From: Vitis vinifera
Lineage: Eukaryota > Streptophyta > Magnoliopsida > Vitales > Vitaceae
Reading direction: 5' to 3'
Assembly (NCBI RefSeq): GCF_030704535.1
Contig: NC_081821.1
Span: forward strand, 7,765,001-7,829,000
Length of the DNA stretch: 64,000 nt
Part shown: positions 45,550-58,179 of the stretch, piece after piece
How positions within the stretch are numbered: the stretch's first letter is position 1
How the letters are laid out: each line of letters begins with the position of its first letter
Notes under the pieces: model-generated
Seen by the model: only the letters and a program-made list of their open reading frames with translations
Database searches by the model: none
What the model was told of the DNA's origin: nothing
Position numbers and translations under genes: made by a program

Positions 45550-48515
45550 TCTAGTCAGATCAAATCCCACAATCGGCCAATTCTACTTAATTTTTTCCAC
45601 TCAAAAAGCAAACAGGTGCCACATGTTTTTAGGCAGGAAGATGTTTAATAACCAATATTTAATTGCAAAAATACCCTTCTTTCATTATGAAACTCAAATC
45701 CACATGTTTTCTTCCAAACTCAACACTACGTGGCAGCAAGTGGCACAATAATTGTACATTTGCTGCCTCATCACAGGCAGGTAGGCAGCACAGATGGCCG
45801 ATGACGTGGACTCCATTTTAAAATGAATAATAGCAATTTAAATTAATATTTTATTTCAAATAAATAACCAATAAAATTTAATTTAGTTAATATGTTAATC
45901 AGTCAAGCTTTTTATCTCAAACGTATATTTAGTACTTAATTATAAACACAAAATTTTGAAATGTTTTGACTTAATTTGTAATTAATTTGAGTGGTTTTTT
46001 CATTTTAAATTATTCTTATAAATTAAAAAGTTTATTAAAGAATTTAAATTATTAATTATGCATCACTTAATTTATAATTTTTTTACTTACACAAAAAATC
46101 TAAAAATCATAGTTGTTAAAGAGAAATAGTAAAGTCATAATTCATAATATATCAGTTTTAGTCTTTTTTTTTTTTTTTTCTTTTGTTATGATGAAATATG
46201 TTTTCTGAATTCTATACATGATCTATTGATTTTAGATTTATTTCTCTAGCGAGAAATTTATAAAATATAATCATGTGTAGAAAGAAATAATAGAATAATT
46301 AGTAACCAATTTTTATCAATAAATTTTTGGTATTAATGTATTCACCTTTTGAGTTTAAAATTATTTTTAAAAATTACTAAACTCATTAATGAATCAAACA
46401 CATAAAATTTTGTTTAATTTTGAGTTTATTTGTCTAGTGAAAAAAATTGAAAAATTACAATTCTACGTAGAAGGGAAGTAATAAAGTTGTTCTAAACCAA
46501 TTTTTTTTCTATAAAATATTTAGCATTAATTGAATCATTATTTGAGTTTTAAAGTTATTAGACTTGTTTGTGAATCAACCTCACTAAATCTTGTTTGTTT
46601 GAAGTTTATTTGCCTAATAAAAAAATTGTAAAAATATGATATGCATAAAAAATAAACTAACCAAGTCATTTAATATAAATTTTGGTTTATGGTTTTCTAA
46701 TATTGTCGACTTCTATGAGTTTCAAGCACTAATTAAATCAATTTTTGAGTTTTAAATTATTTTTAAAAAATAAATAAATTTTATGTATCAAATATAGTTT
46801 TATTTAGATTTTTTTTCTATTAAAAAAAATAGAAAAACACAAGTAATTTAAAGAAAATCATATCTAAAGATTTTCGATATTAGTATCATTTCATGGAAAG
46901 AGAAGAAAAATGATATCATATTTAATTTTATTTGCTTTTTATGGTTTTTTTTTATTTCTCCATGTTTGTAAAAAAATAGTGAAAAATAATTTTTACTTAT
47001 TCTCTAAAAACTATTATCCATTTTACTTTTTTTATAAAAAACAAATATAGAGAACAACGATCATACATTATTATGAAATTTAGAAAACAATTTTATATTT
47101 TTAAATGAGAAAACTGTTTTTTAATAACACAATCAAACAAACTCTTATATTTGTTAACTTCCTAAGGTTATGTTTGGTTTCCGAAAAGTATTAAGAAAAG
47201 AAAAAAAATGCTAAAGAAAATGGTTTTCTCATGTTTGGTTTCACCACAAATTTTTTTAAAGAAAATTAAATATAATTAAAATTAATTAGAAATTTATATA
47301 TTTTAAAATTATTTAATCTTTATATAATAGATGAAACTAAGTGAAATGAGTTTGAAGAAATATATAAAAATAATTTATTGATTTTGAATCTTTTTTTTAT
47401 TTTCCTTTATTTTTTTCTTTTCTTCCATTTTTTCTCTCTATTTTTTTTCCTCACATTTTCCCTCGAATTTTCCGAGAACCAAACATAGCCTAAAAGTTTA
47501 TTAATTTAACTTTAAATTGGAATAATATCTTTGCTAATTTTTCTTAAGTCAAGCTTAAAATCAATCACACCAAGTATCATCTTCCTTGAACACATTTGTT
47601 TTTAATTGCATTATAAAAATAACCACAACTAATTGAATTTTAATCTATGAAATTCAAGCTTGATTTCATCATTTTTTTTCTAATTAAATCAGGTAATTAA
47701 TCTTCATTTGTAGCACATATAAAATGTCATAAGTTTGTATCTTAATCTCATCCTTTGTATCTTAAACTTATTCCTTGTATCTTAATCTCATTTAAATAGA
47801 CCTTCATATCATATATTTGTACAATCATTCAACAACCCAAATTTTACGACCCTTTCATTGGTCCAAATTTGATATTCAATAGGCATCGGTCCGACATCTT
47901 AGATTTTTTATATATATATATAATTAAATCGCTTCATAATCAACATATAGTTTTAAACCACGTTTATTTACTTTTGTTGCATAAACCTTTTTAAAAGACA
48001 TGTAAAATGAACCTGACTTTCCATACATAAAACATCCAACCATGACAAGGATTTTAATTCAATTGGAAGATGGAAATCTAATCATTTGTCATTTATCTTT
48101 ACAACTAAAGTATGTTTGACCAAGCAATATTGCAGAAAAAGCCAAAAATCATGTACCAACCTTACTTTTCTTGCCTAATCACAAAATTAAATTCCAACTT
48201 GATTACAAAAGCTGCATCATAAATCAACTTTTCATATATAACACATACCAAACATGAAAAAGTGGTCTCACTTTTCTTCAATAATGCATAAAAATTAAAT
48301 CTAAAAAAGAAAAAAGGGGTCTGAACCTTGCAAGCTAAGGCTATTATTTATTAGTTTTTGTTTTCATTATCATTTTGGAAGTACTTTTTATTTTTTTGGC
48401 TATTTATTGAAAGTAATTTTGGAAAGCCAAAAAAAAAAAAAAAGTACTTCCCTAATGCTAAATAAACAATGCCTCACCAAGCAAATGAAATCATGTAGTC
48501 AAATGTTGAGATGGA
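45550..48515. other. AT-rich intergenic DNA between FMO B and FMO C
   Basis: No gene is seen. It contains a Tourist-like MITE (47166-47490), long T/A runs and, at its right end, the likely 3' untranslated region of FMO C. Confidence 0.6.
47166..47490. mobile_element. Tourist-like MITE with TAA target duplication
   Basis: The 325-bp element starts GGTTATGTTTGGTTTCCGAAAA, and its right end reads, reverse-complemented, GGCTATGTTTGGTTCTCGG. Flanking trinucleotides TAA (47163-47165 and 47491-47493) fit PIF/Harbinger-type insertion. The interior is AT-rich and non-coding. Confidence 0.7.
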
Positions 48516-50652
48516 TCAAGTAGATCGAGGGAATTGAGTGAAATGAGGGCTTTGAAGAGCCACTTGCAGCAGCTCGACGTCGTCCCAAGCATCCCTGTAA
48601 CCCTCCAAGTCCACCTCGGCCTTTACTATGGCCGATATGCATAGCTCTTTCCTCCATTCTTCCAAGTGCGGGAACCCAACATTATCTCCATATTTATCAC
48701 AGTACTGCAATCAAAGAAGAAGAAGAAGAAGAAGAAGAAGAAGAAGCGGTGTTGTTAAACCAAGTACCAGATCATAGAGCTAGGCTTCAGTTGGTTAAAA
48801 ATTATATGCAACGTTTACATATGTTTATGCAATGGGCAAAGCTTATTTTTACCTCAAAATTGGCAAGATCGTGAGTATTGTGTTTTGGGACGCCAGCAAT
48901 CTCTCTGGAGTGATAGAAGTCTTTAATGGATTGCATCATGTCATGGAATGATGGTAATGTTCTTTTCCCAGACAGTAGCTGAGCTATCCATATTGCTTGT
49001 GATTCAAAGAAAGGGAACCCTATGAGCTGCATCACATATAATAAACATTGGTCTTTTTGATATTCATCAATAGGGAATATTCTAAAAAAATATAATGGGG
49101 ATTTTTTTTTTTACCTTTCTGGGAATGCCCACAAAAGATAGAGAGGGTGCGAGGGATGGAGGGAAGGTGTGCTCATACAATGGGCCTACTCTGTCATCAT
49201 CCACTCCTACTATTCCTTTGGTGTCAAGAAATGGGAAGGCATATGAATACCTGCACATGGTTCATTCCACGTTATTATTAGGAAATTTAGGCCTGAATTA
49301 TTATGAATTTCATTTGCATTACCCGGTGCAGTATATGATGGTGTCTGCCATGACCCAAGACCCATCTACAAATACCACTCGTCCATCTTCATGAAGGGAT
49401 TCAATCTGCAATTGGATATATATGTTTTTAAGTTGCCATGGCCCAACATACTCAAAATTTTGGTAGGTGGTAAAGGGGTACCTCTAGATGCAGGTGCAAG
49501 CTGTCGTGTTTGGAAATGACTTTAGCTAGACCCTCCGAAATTTCAAGAGATTTGGCACTTAAATGGATTTCTTTGGCCACATCCACAAGTTCCATAGAGA
49601 TGTCTTGTCCACTCAATGAATTTCCAACAACCACCACCACCTGAAAGATGAGAGAGTTACATATACTACAAATTTGGAAAGCAACTTCATCAAACCGTGA
49701 AGTGTAGTAGCTATCAGTACAAATCATTCCTACATGAAACATATTGTTATTTTTTCCTGAAAGACCTGATGGTCAAAGTTGAAACAAATTACCCAGACAA
49801 TGATACTTAGAATAAATGAAAGAGATCTTGATGCAGGTTGATAGTCTTGTTAGATTAGAAAACAGAGTTTCATCCCCTGAAAATCCAAGAAAAGTTTATA
49901 AAATGTGTTTTTGCATTAATACCTCTTTGCGGAATGGCTCAGGATCCCTGTAGATGTGGCTATGCATTTGGTTCCTTTTCCAGACATCCATTCCTTGAAA
50001 ACAAAATAAACAAAAATATTGTTAAGAGAACAGATCTGAAGAAAGAAGGAGAAAAAGAAGGGAAGCCATTGATGCTTCTCCAACAGTGTCTTGACGTACC
50101 TTTAATGGAAGGCAACCTAGGCTTGGAGTAGTGGCCCGTTGCCACAACCACTGCGTCAAACACCTCCTCCACCACCTTTTCAGACTCCATGTCCCTGCTT
50201 TTCACAACCCACTTCAAATCTCTGCCAACTTGATCAGAATCCAACATCCCCACATACTCTACTCTAGTTTTGAACCTTATCATCTCCCTGAGCCCAAACC
50301 ATTCACAAAAGTCTTGCAGGTACAAGAGAAGCTCCCTGTGCCCTGGAAATCTCCTCATGTCCCTACCTTTCTTTACAACAAATGGAAAATCACTGAACCC
50401 CATGATTTCTCTAGGAGAAAACAGCCTCAGAGAGTCATAGATGCTGCTATGGACCTTTAAAAATGTACTCTTCCCTAAAGCCTCCTCACCCTCCACTTTG
50501 GGTTCATACAGCCACTGCCCTCCAATATCATGGTTTTGCTCTATCACCACCACACTGTGGCCCTCTTTTCTTAGCTCCCTGGCCGCCACCAGCCCCGATG
50601 GCCCCGCCCCGATCACGCATACGTGCTTAGATTGGTTCCTCTCTGAAACCAT
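48516..50652 (-). CDS. Flavin-containing monooxygenase, FMO GS-OX-like (gene C), seven exons
   Basis: Exons on the minus strand: 50100-50652, 49923-49993, 49482-49640, 49323-49405, 49115-49250, 48853-49026, 48516-48704, all GT-AG, 454 residues, no stop. Exons 1-6 have the same lengths as in genes A and B; the last exon is 18 nt shorter and ends FPRST. Motifs: GAGPSG at 15-20, GGQWLY near 43, ATGHYSKPRLP near 172, WKRNQMHSHIYR at 189-200 (Arg for Gly at 191), NADPH motif GNSLSGQDIS at 214-223. Predicted FAD- and NADPH-dependent S- or N-oxygenase, substrate unknown. It is the first in-frame ATG and has a TATA box about 86 bp upstream. Exons 4-5 and intron 4 are almost identical to pseudogene D, suggesting gene conversion. 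Confidence 0.94.
48714..48746. repeat. (AAG)11 microsatellite in intron 6 of FMO C
   Basis: Eleven perfect trinucleotide repeats lie directly upstream of the exon 7 acceptor; on the gene's strand this is a CTT pyrimidine tract that may serve the 3' splice site. Confidence 0.9.
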
Positions 50653-50737
50653 ATTGGTGGCTTTATTGGTTTTGAGAGAGGATTGTGATGGTAGAATATT
50701 GGGTTTGAAGGTGATGGAATGGGTGTGGGCGATGAGC

Positions 50738-50744
50738 TTTTATA
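50738..50744 (-). promoter_or_regulatory. TATA box of FMO C
   Basis: The minus strand reads TCTATAAAAG about 86 bp upstream of the ATG at 50652, a normal distance for a short 5' untranslated region. The matching position upstream of FMO A reads CTTATGA. Confidence 0.6.
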
Positions 50745-51155
50745 GACGAAGTTGGTATGTATGAATCACGCGAACAGACGGGACTAATAATGTTGCACAG
50801 TGATATGAGTGTACCTGTAGGGAGACACACATGACCAAGTCAATAAATGTTTCTCAGGCTTCTCTACTTTCTATTTCCCTTTCTATGGCCATCAAATTTC
50901 CCAAAAGTTTTTCAATTTTGATAAATTGAAATTATAACATTCCAAGCTGCCGACAATCCACCAAAATTGGTTTTAACTTTCCTTTGATTTTTATTTGATA
51001 TACTTGGCATGTGGAATTAATGTAGCACAATAAATGATATGAATCCTGATTATGGTTATTAGGTTTACTAGCTAAAACAATGATGATGTAGGCTTTGCTA
51101 ATTAAGCATCACCTGCCAAAGCATACCTCTATAAGTCATCACCTGATCGATAAAA

Positions 51156-51293
51156 TCATACTGACAAGACTACATTTCTCATTTGGAATTTAGTAAAAAA
51201 AAACTTGCAAACAACTTATAAAAGTCATACCGACAAGACTACATTTCTCATTTGGAATTTAATAAAAAAAAACTTGCAAACAACCTATAAAAG
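51156..51293. repeat. Two-copy 69-bp tandem repeat
   Basis: TCATACTGACAAGACTACAT and following bases through AAACTTGCAAACAAC recur 69 bp later with only three or four changes. Non-coding. Confidence 0.8.
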
Positions 51294-53768
51294 CTTGCAA
51301 AAAAGTCAATCTCTACACAAGAATGGTTAGCTCCTTTATGTGGAGAGTAGCTATAAAAATCACAAAAAGGTGATTCAATCTTTAGAAGGGGAGCATCATA
51401 GAACTCTACATCTCCAATTGCGGGAGAAAATTTATCTCTATATCAAAAAGTGATGAAATAGAATCTTTCATTTTTTTTTTTTTATGAAGATTTTAAGCAT
51501 CTCTAGCAATAATAAAAAAAATATGCTTTACCTACACAAAATTTGATGGGACCATAAAAAACATAGTAGTATATGTTCAATTTTTTTGATAGTCAAAGTA
51601 TTATTCAATTAGCTAAAACACAAGTTTATCATCAATGTTTGGTTCCATTTTGTGCATAAAATTATTAATGAACAAAATATTAGTATTCAAAAAATCGAAA
51701 TTACTAGTAATCTTACAAATATGATGACCAAAGTGATTGTTTTCGTTTGGTTAATATTTTGTGAATCTTAAGTTTTATTAAGTAATTATTTTTTAAAATA
51801 ATTCTAAAAAAATAGTTTTATAATATTTTATAAAATAGATATATGTTTAGAAATCTACAATATTTTAAACTTATTTTTCATATTTTTAATTATATTTTTA
51901 AAAAATAACTTTTATATGTAATACTATATTTTTAACCATTCTCGATATTTATATAATTATTTTTAAAAATAATTACAAAAAACAAATGAAAACAAGTAAA
52001 AGTTATTTTCTAAACATACTTTATTTTCATTAAAACATATTTTCCTAATTTTTTATTTTAAAGAATAAAAAAATATTTTTAAAAATAATTATCAAGTAAA
52101 TTCTAAATACATTTTATGTATGACATTTGAATTAGAGGAGGTAACTATTAAGTCGCTTATCAAAGAATATTTGAATTATAGAAATCGATAATAAATGGCT
52201 ATAACCCCATCAAAGTGGAGATTTATTAGTATTAACTTAATTAGTATTTATTATTTTATTAACTATTAGTTTTGTCAATGACCAAGTTGTAAATAAATCA
52301 GCATATATGATTGAGTCAAGACACCTCGGGGGCGCATCTCAATGTCTCTAGCAGACGTTGAACGAGAAGCAAAATTACAATCATAGTGCCTTGTCATGCA
52401 CGTGACATTAGAATAAATACTCAAGACCAAGTTATGACTCATGATAAATATATTAGAAGGAGAAGGAGAAGCAGAGCTGTACATACTGAGCTGTCTAGGC
52501 ATGACTCATGAGTCCGTTTTGACGTGCATGGCATGGGATCCACAACCGGCTGAATCTCTGGCGGCTCCCACTGAAATTGTGGGCCACTTCATTTCGTAAT
52601 CTGAGACAGCCTCCATTATCATCTCTCCCTTCTAGGCCCCAGTCCCCACCCACCCCATGACCAAAATTCTCGCCTTTATTAAAACTTACACATATGTTTC
52701 AAGAAAACATTGATTAATGAAAGTAACTAGGTTTTAATTAATTGGTATAGGGAATGAGAGATGAAGAAGAAGAAAATATGATGGCATGGAGTCCCCACCT
52801 TAGGATGTTTGCCCCTTCTTCAAGGCAAGGGAAACACAGACAATCATGGAACACTGATCATGCCCATTCAATATCATTTTGACGTTAACTGTGGTCGACT
52901 GTGCCTACACCCTCCCTTTGCTTGCTTCTCATCTTCATTTACAAGTTGGTTTATTAAATTTTAAAAATAAGCGCTGGTTTGTTTATTTGATCCAAACTTT
53001 GCGAAGAAGATTCTTAGTCACCTGGCTAACATTAGAAGGGATAATGAAAGTGTAAGACTTTAAAGTGAAGCATATAGCATGGGAATTGGATAAGAAACCA
53101 TACAAGTATGATTTGATAAGTTTTCAATCAAAGTGGTTAGGGGTTTGACCAGGGTGTTGAGGGGGGCATTCACAGCTAAGAAAATCGGAGAGAAATGAGT
53201 TTCAAACTTTATGGAGTGTGGGTGAGACCAACCATCTGTCTCAAGCTTGCCTACATTCATGATTCACACTCATGAGCTGGGGGGAGGGGTGTTTGTTTGG
53301 TAAACAGGAAAGTCACATCTGCCAAACATGATTCAACACCTATTTTCATGCAAAATCTTCTATGGGTGCATATCTGGACACTCCATAATGGGTCAAGCCC
53401 CAGGACATTCATGCTTTTTCTTTATTTATTTATTTATTTATTTTGCTTTATTAAAGTCGTGTTGATCGAGATGGAACCTTTAGGGGGGTCTAGCTTATTT
53501 GAACAGAAATTGGCATACACGCCTATTTGATAATTTTATGTAAGGTAACGTGAAATCAGTCTTTTGGGCCAAGGAAGAGACAGCCTTTTGTGTGTGTGGA
53601 AAGTAATAAAAAGTAAAATAAATTTTTAACAATAACATCTCATTTTAATTATAAAAAAAAAAAAAAAAAAGCATCACATTTCTTATTTTATCTAAAAAAA
53701 TTAAATTTTTTAGCATATTATACCTCAAAAGAATATTCAATTTTAAGATAATTTTGTGACAACTAAAA

Positions 53769-53885
53769 GTCCGTTTAACAGCATTTTTAAAAAGTGTTTT
53801 TATTATTTTTTGCACTTAAATTTACATGTTAAATGGGTGCTAAAATAGTATAAATACTTTTTTAAAATACCGTTAAACAGATTCT
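53769..53885. mobile_element. Short inverted-repeat MITE
   Basis: Left end GTCCGTTTAACAGCATTTTT and the reverse complement of the right end (CTGTTTAACGGTATTTT, then AAAAAAGTATTT) form an inverted repeat of about 35 bp. CTAAA occurs on both sides as a possible target duplication. Non-coding. Confidence 0.55.
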
Positions 53886-56800
53886 AAATATGCTATAAAA
53901 TAAGAAAAAAAGTTGTGATAAAAAAAAATAAGAATCAAGTATAAAAAAATAATAATAAAAAAAATGGTACCCAAATACTACAAAAAAAGGAAAAATTCAA
54001 ATCATCCTCAAAATATATAAAGTAATGAGATTTTTTTTACAATTTATGATTGGGTGTTACCTTTCAATCTAATACCACTAGGTTGTTTTTTTAGCATTAT
54101 ATTAAAATTTTGCTTACTAATGCAATAAAGCAGCCCATATAATAAATTTATTTAACGATTAAATAATTTTAATAAAAAAAATTTCACATGTGAAGTAAGT
54201 TCAAGCACTAAGAATGTCAACACAGCCGCTAATATATTAATATATCAATTCTAGGTGGAACCATAGTTGGGATTAATATTCTAATGATTTGAATAATGTT
54301 GAAAGTGTAAGTATAACTAAAACATTCATCAAGATTTGATCAAATGATCATTTTGTAATTAGCAATTTCCCTGATAAATTTTTAATACATTCAACTAAGA
54401 ATGCGTTTGACAGTATTTTTACTTGATATATTTTTAATGAAAATATTTTATCTAAAAATATTTTTCTAATAATCATCTATCAAGTGTTTCTTTAAAAATT
54501 ACTATAAATAATTTTTCATATTTTTGATAATATTTTTAAAATTTTATTTAATATTTAAGTTTTTTTCAATCATACTTTTCAAGATAAAAATATTCTCTAT
54601 AATTACTATCAACTTAACTGTTTCTATATAAGTCAATAAATTGTAAAATTAAGATTAGGGTATGGACCAAAACATCGATAATGTTCAACAATCTCATCTA
54701 TCATTTATTCCAATCCATTTCAATTAAAAATTATAGTTGTAGGCCAAGGAATAAGAATCAAATGATACTATAAAAAATTGTGGGTTTCAACATGCATTAG
54801 TGCAAATTTTGGAAGGATGTGCATGGTATATAAAATAAACAAAAATTGAGACAAGTATATCCACCTCCAAATTTTAATGGTAATAGGGCCATAGAGCCTA
54901 CTTGAGAACATTTGTCCTAATCAACAACATACCAAACATCAATTATTATCAACCACGTCATGTGTCAAGGTTGTTAGAATCACACAAAAATAACCTCTAA
55001 GATAATGTTGCATATTTTAATATTGAAAAAATTTAGAGAGATTTTGGGAGAGAGCACATGTGATTTTGCAATTCGTAAAAATTAACTTTTATTATAATTT
55101 AGGATAAATTGTATTATCAAATTACTATGTAACAAAAATCACAATCAATCAAATCATATTGTATATAAATATTGATCATATTTTTTTATATCAAATATGA
55201 TATCATTACTTTATTTCTTAATTTTATTGTTTTTCACCGTGGTTTCATAGTTTATTAGTTGGTCACATTTTTTTGTTCCTTAATTTTATTATATCTAACA
55301 ACTCAAATTTTATCAGGCACTTTCAACAACTGAAATAAAGAACTCAATTAGTACCTCTTCAGTACCTTAAATTTTTTCATTTCACTTAACAGGTGATTTA
55401 AACTATGTTAAAAACTCATTAAAGTAGAAAATTAATTACATTCATATCTCATGTGTTATTTTTATGTAACATTTACTATTTTATTTAATTTATTAAACAT
55501 GATTCCTAAGAGAGGTTAGACAACAAGTTAGAAAGAAAGGTATTCACTTAGTTCTACTACACATATATCTCTAACTGTTCTTGTTTCGTTCTTTTTATTC
55601 TTTGGTGTCATAGTGACTGTTCGTTGAAATTGTTTTCATACAAACCCTAAAACTCGATATATATATATATTTACATTTGATTTTGCGCGTTGTCCATCAA
55701 TGGGTACGTGCTTTGAGAGTTTCTAGAACGTCATTACGATTTAACCCTTTGCCAACATGTCTTCATTATTAAACGCTTTGTTGAATTTCATGTCAAATAA
55801 GTCCAAAAATGTTGAAAATTTTTCCAAAAAGAAGAAAATCTTACTCATTATTAACATAAACTACAAATGTTTAAAGCCACACTTGAATGGGATAATTCTA
55901 ATCATTGAGATTTAAACTTTACAAATGGTTAAAGTATTACTTCACTTAAAAGCTTGAGATATTAAAAGGTGAGTCAAAATGTGTATGAAGCTAATAAAAA
56001 CTTATAAATGAAATCATGGAAAGAAGATCCCCTCAATTATTATTCCATGGTCAAATTATACTTTGGCATGATAGCTTATTCTCAGATCTTGTAGCTTAGC
56101 AAACTTTACGTGTCTTGAGTTGTTTAAATGTCACAGTGGCTGTCTTGAATTCAGTTTTTAGTAGTTCTTAATTTGGTTCTGAAAGTGTAACATATCTGTC
56201 CCTTTTTGGGTTGGGCTCATTAGCCAGCTTTCTATATTTTTTAAATTGGTTACCAGGGCCTTGACCATGGAGCCCAACATTTTGGGCCAAGCCCATTAAT
56301 TTTAAGGAAGGACTTGGGGTACAGTCCAATTACAAGACCCATCAAATAATTTTAGAATTTCTCTTTTAAGTTACGAATTTGTCAGAAATCATGCCTCACT
56401 ACTCATGTAAATAGTTTATAATATTAAACTATTAATATTATAAATTGTAAATATAGTTTAATTTAAATATTAGTTTAAATTGGCTAATTAATTCAATTTT
56501 AATATTAATTTTATGTAATTTAATTGTAATATAATTCTTATCTTTTTTCATTACTTATCACCATTGCAGACCATTTCATCTCCTTATGAGATAAAGAACA
56601 AGTACTTAGTTATAGAGTAAAAAGAAATGTAAGCTTACTTACATATAAAATTGAAAAGGAGGAAGATAATATGTGATGGATAGAAAGGGTCAATAAGCCC
56701 AAGCATGTTAATTTCTTAGTGTATGCTGAAGACACTTCAATCTTCTTCACATTAGTGGATACATTCAACCAAATCAAGGACAATAGAGATACGTAAGTGA

Positions 56801-58059
56801 TTTCATAAAAGATGTCGTAAAAAATATTAATCTGACAAATATGGTCCAAATTGTCGCAAATGGTTCAATGTTCGTTAAGTAAAAAAGAAGTCAATGTAGA
56901 GGTACAAATTACATTAGATTTCATGTGCGACATATTACATCATATTAATTTTTTAAGACATTGAAAAAAGCCAAGGTATTGCAAATGTCATAATCATTGT
57001 TAAAAATATAACCAACTTCATATATAATTATGATTGATTATTGCATAGATGAGAAAAATTTGTGATAGACTTTAAGTCTTCCTTTTCATAGTCTGTTCAT
57101 GCTTTTGACTTGTATAACTACATTTTCATGCACCTTATTCTTTACAAGTCTCTTTATAAGAACAGATAGTCTTTTTTGAACTAATTTCTCATCTTCTACA
57201 TGGGGGTTAAAATCTCTTCTTGAGATCTTGCATTTGCCAACAACAATAACATTATCGATAAAGAAGTTGAACATCTTGTACGCAACTGCAACCTCAACTC
57301 CTCATCATCTTTAACTATGCTTCATTTCATTGGCGAGAGTTCATTACCCTTTGAACAAACTACTCTTGCTATTATTCCTAATAATTTTGAAAGCTTTTCA
57401 AAGGTCTTCTTTCACATACTTTTCCACCTCCCCTAACCTCCTCTCTTCTTTCTCTTTGTCATCATAATTACAACTCATGTTTCATACAATAAAACAACGA
57501 TTTGCTCATCTATCCATATTACCACTCATATTTTCCAAGATTTTGTAAAAAAAAAAGAAAAAACTTTAAAATTATTTTTAAAAATATAACAATTCAAACC
57601 TATTTTTACTTTTTAAGATAATAAGAAAAATAATTTTAGTTTAAGTATTAAAATTGTTTTTGAAAAAATAATGTCCAAAGTCAATTTAAATCAAATGGAA
57701 ATTTTTTCAAAACCCTATGTCTCCGACAACATCATATCTTCAATTCGATCTCCACTCATGTTTCCCAACATCTTAATCAAATCAATCAAGCATCTGCCTT
57801 ATCCTTTGGAAGAGCATGGACCTAGGAGGCTAGCGGCAGTTCACCCCAACTGCTCTCCGATGAAATTTTAGGAATTTCTTGAAGATTCTCCTACCAGATC
57901 CGTTCGTGCTTTCATAGACCTCCTTGGTCGGGCCCACAAACCATTTTCAACCGTCCAAAAAGGCACATGATTGGAAAAATAAAAAAATCAGGGGCTGAAA
58001 TCAGGAAAAGCATTTATTATAATAGATGGGATTGTATCAGAATGTGGCCGGCTCCCTAT

Positions 58060-58179
58060 AGTAGTGGGATCCACTCGCACCGAAGAAAAGATTTTAGGAT
58101 GTAGTGTATGCATCGGAGCTAAGCCACTGCATCTAACAGTTTCTCTGGCCGAGACCAGGTCCTCAAGACCATCCATCCG
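58060..58179 (+). other. Possible first (untranslated) exon of the RING gene
   Basis: The DNA becomes less AT-rich here, and CCATCC is followed by GTAAGATCTCC, a good donor site at 58180. It lies 3.6 kb upstream of the RING start codon. Linking it to that gene is inference; it needs a transcript. Confidence 0.3.

Larger units (their letters stand above)
50760..57990. other. Gene-poor AT-rich intergenic DNA
   Basis: No supported gene is seen on either strand; the small frames present show no domain or codon pattern. It includes a two-copy 69-bp repeat (51156-51293), a small inverted-repeat element (53769-53885), (TTTA)n near 53421-53443, (TA)n near 55657 and a GC-richer section at about 52500-52680 that I cannot assign. 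Confidence 0.55.

Noticed and set aside
48714..48746. AAG repeat considered as a CRISPR-like or regulatory array
   Set aside because: A perfect trinucleotide microsatellite in an intron; no spacers.
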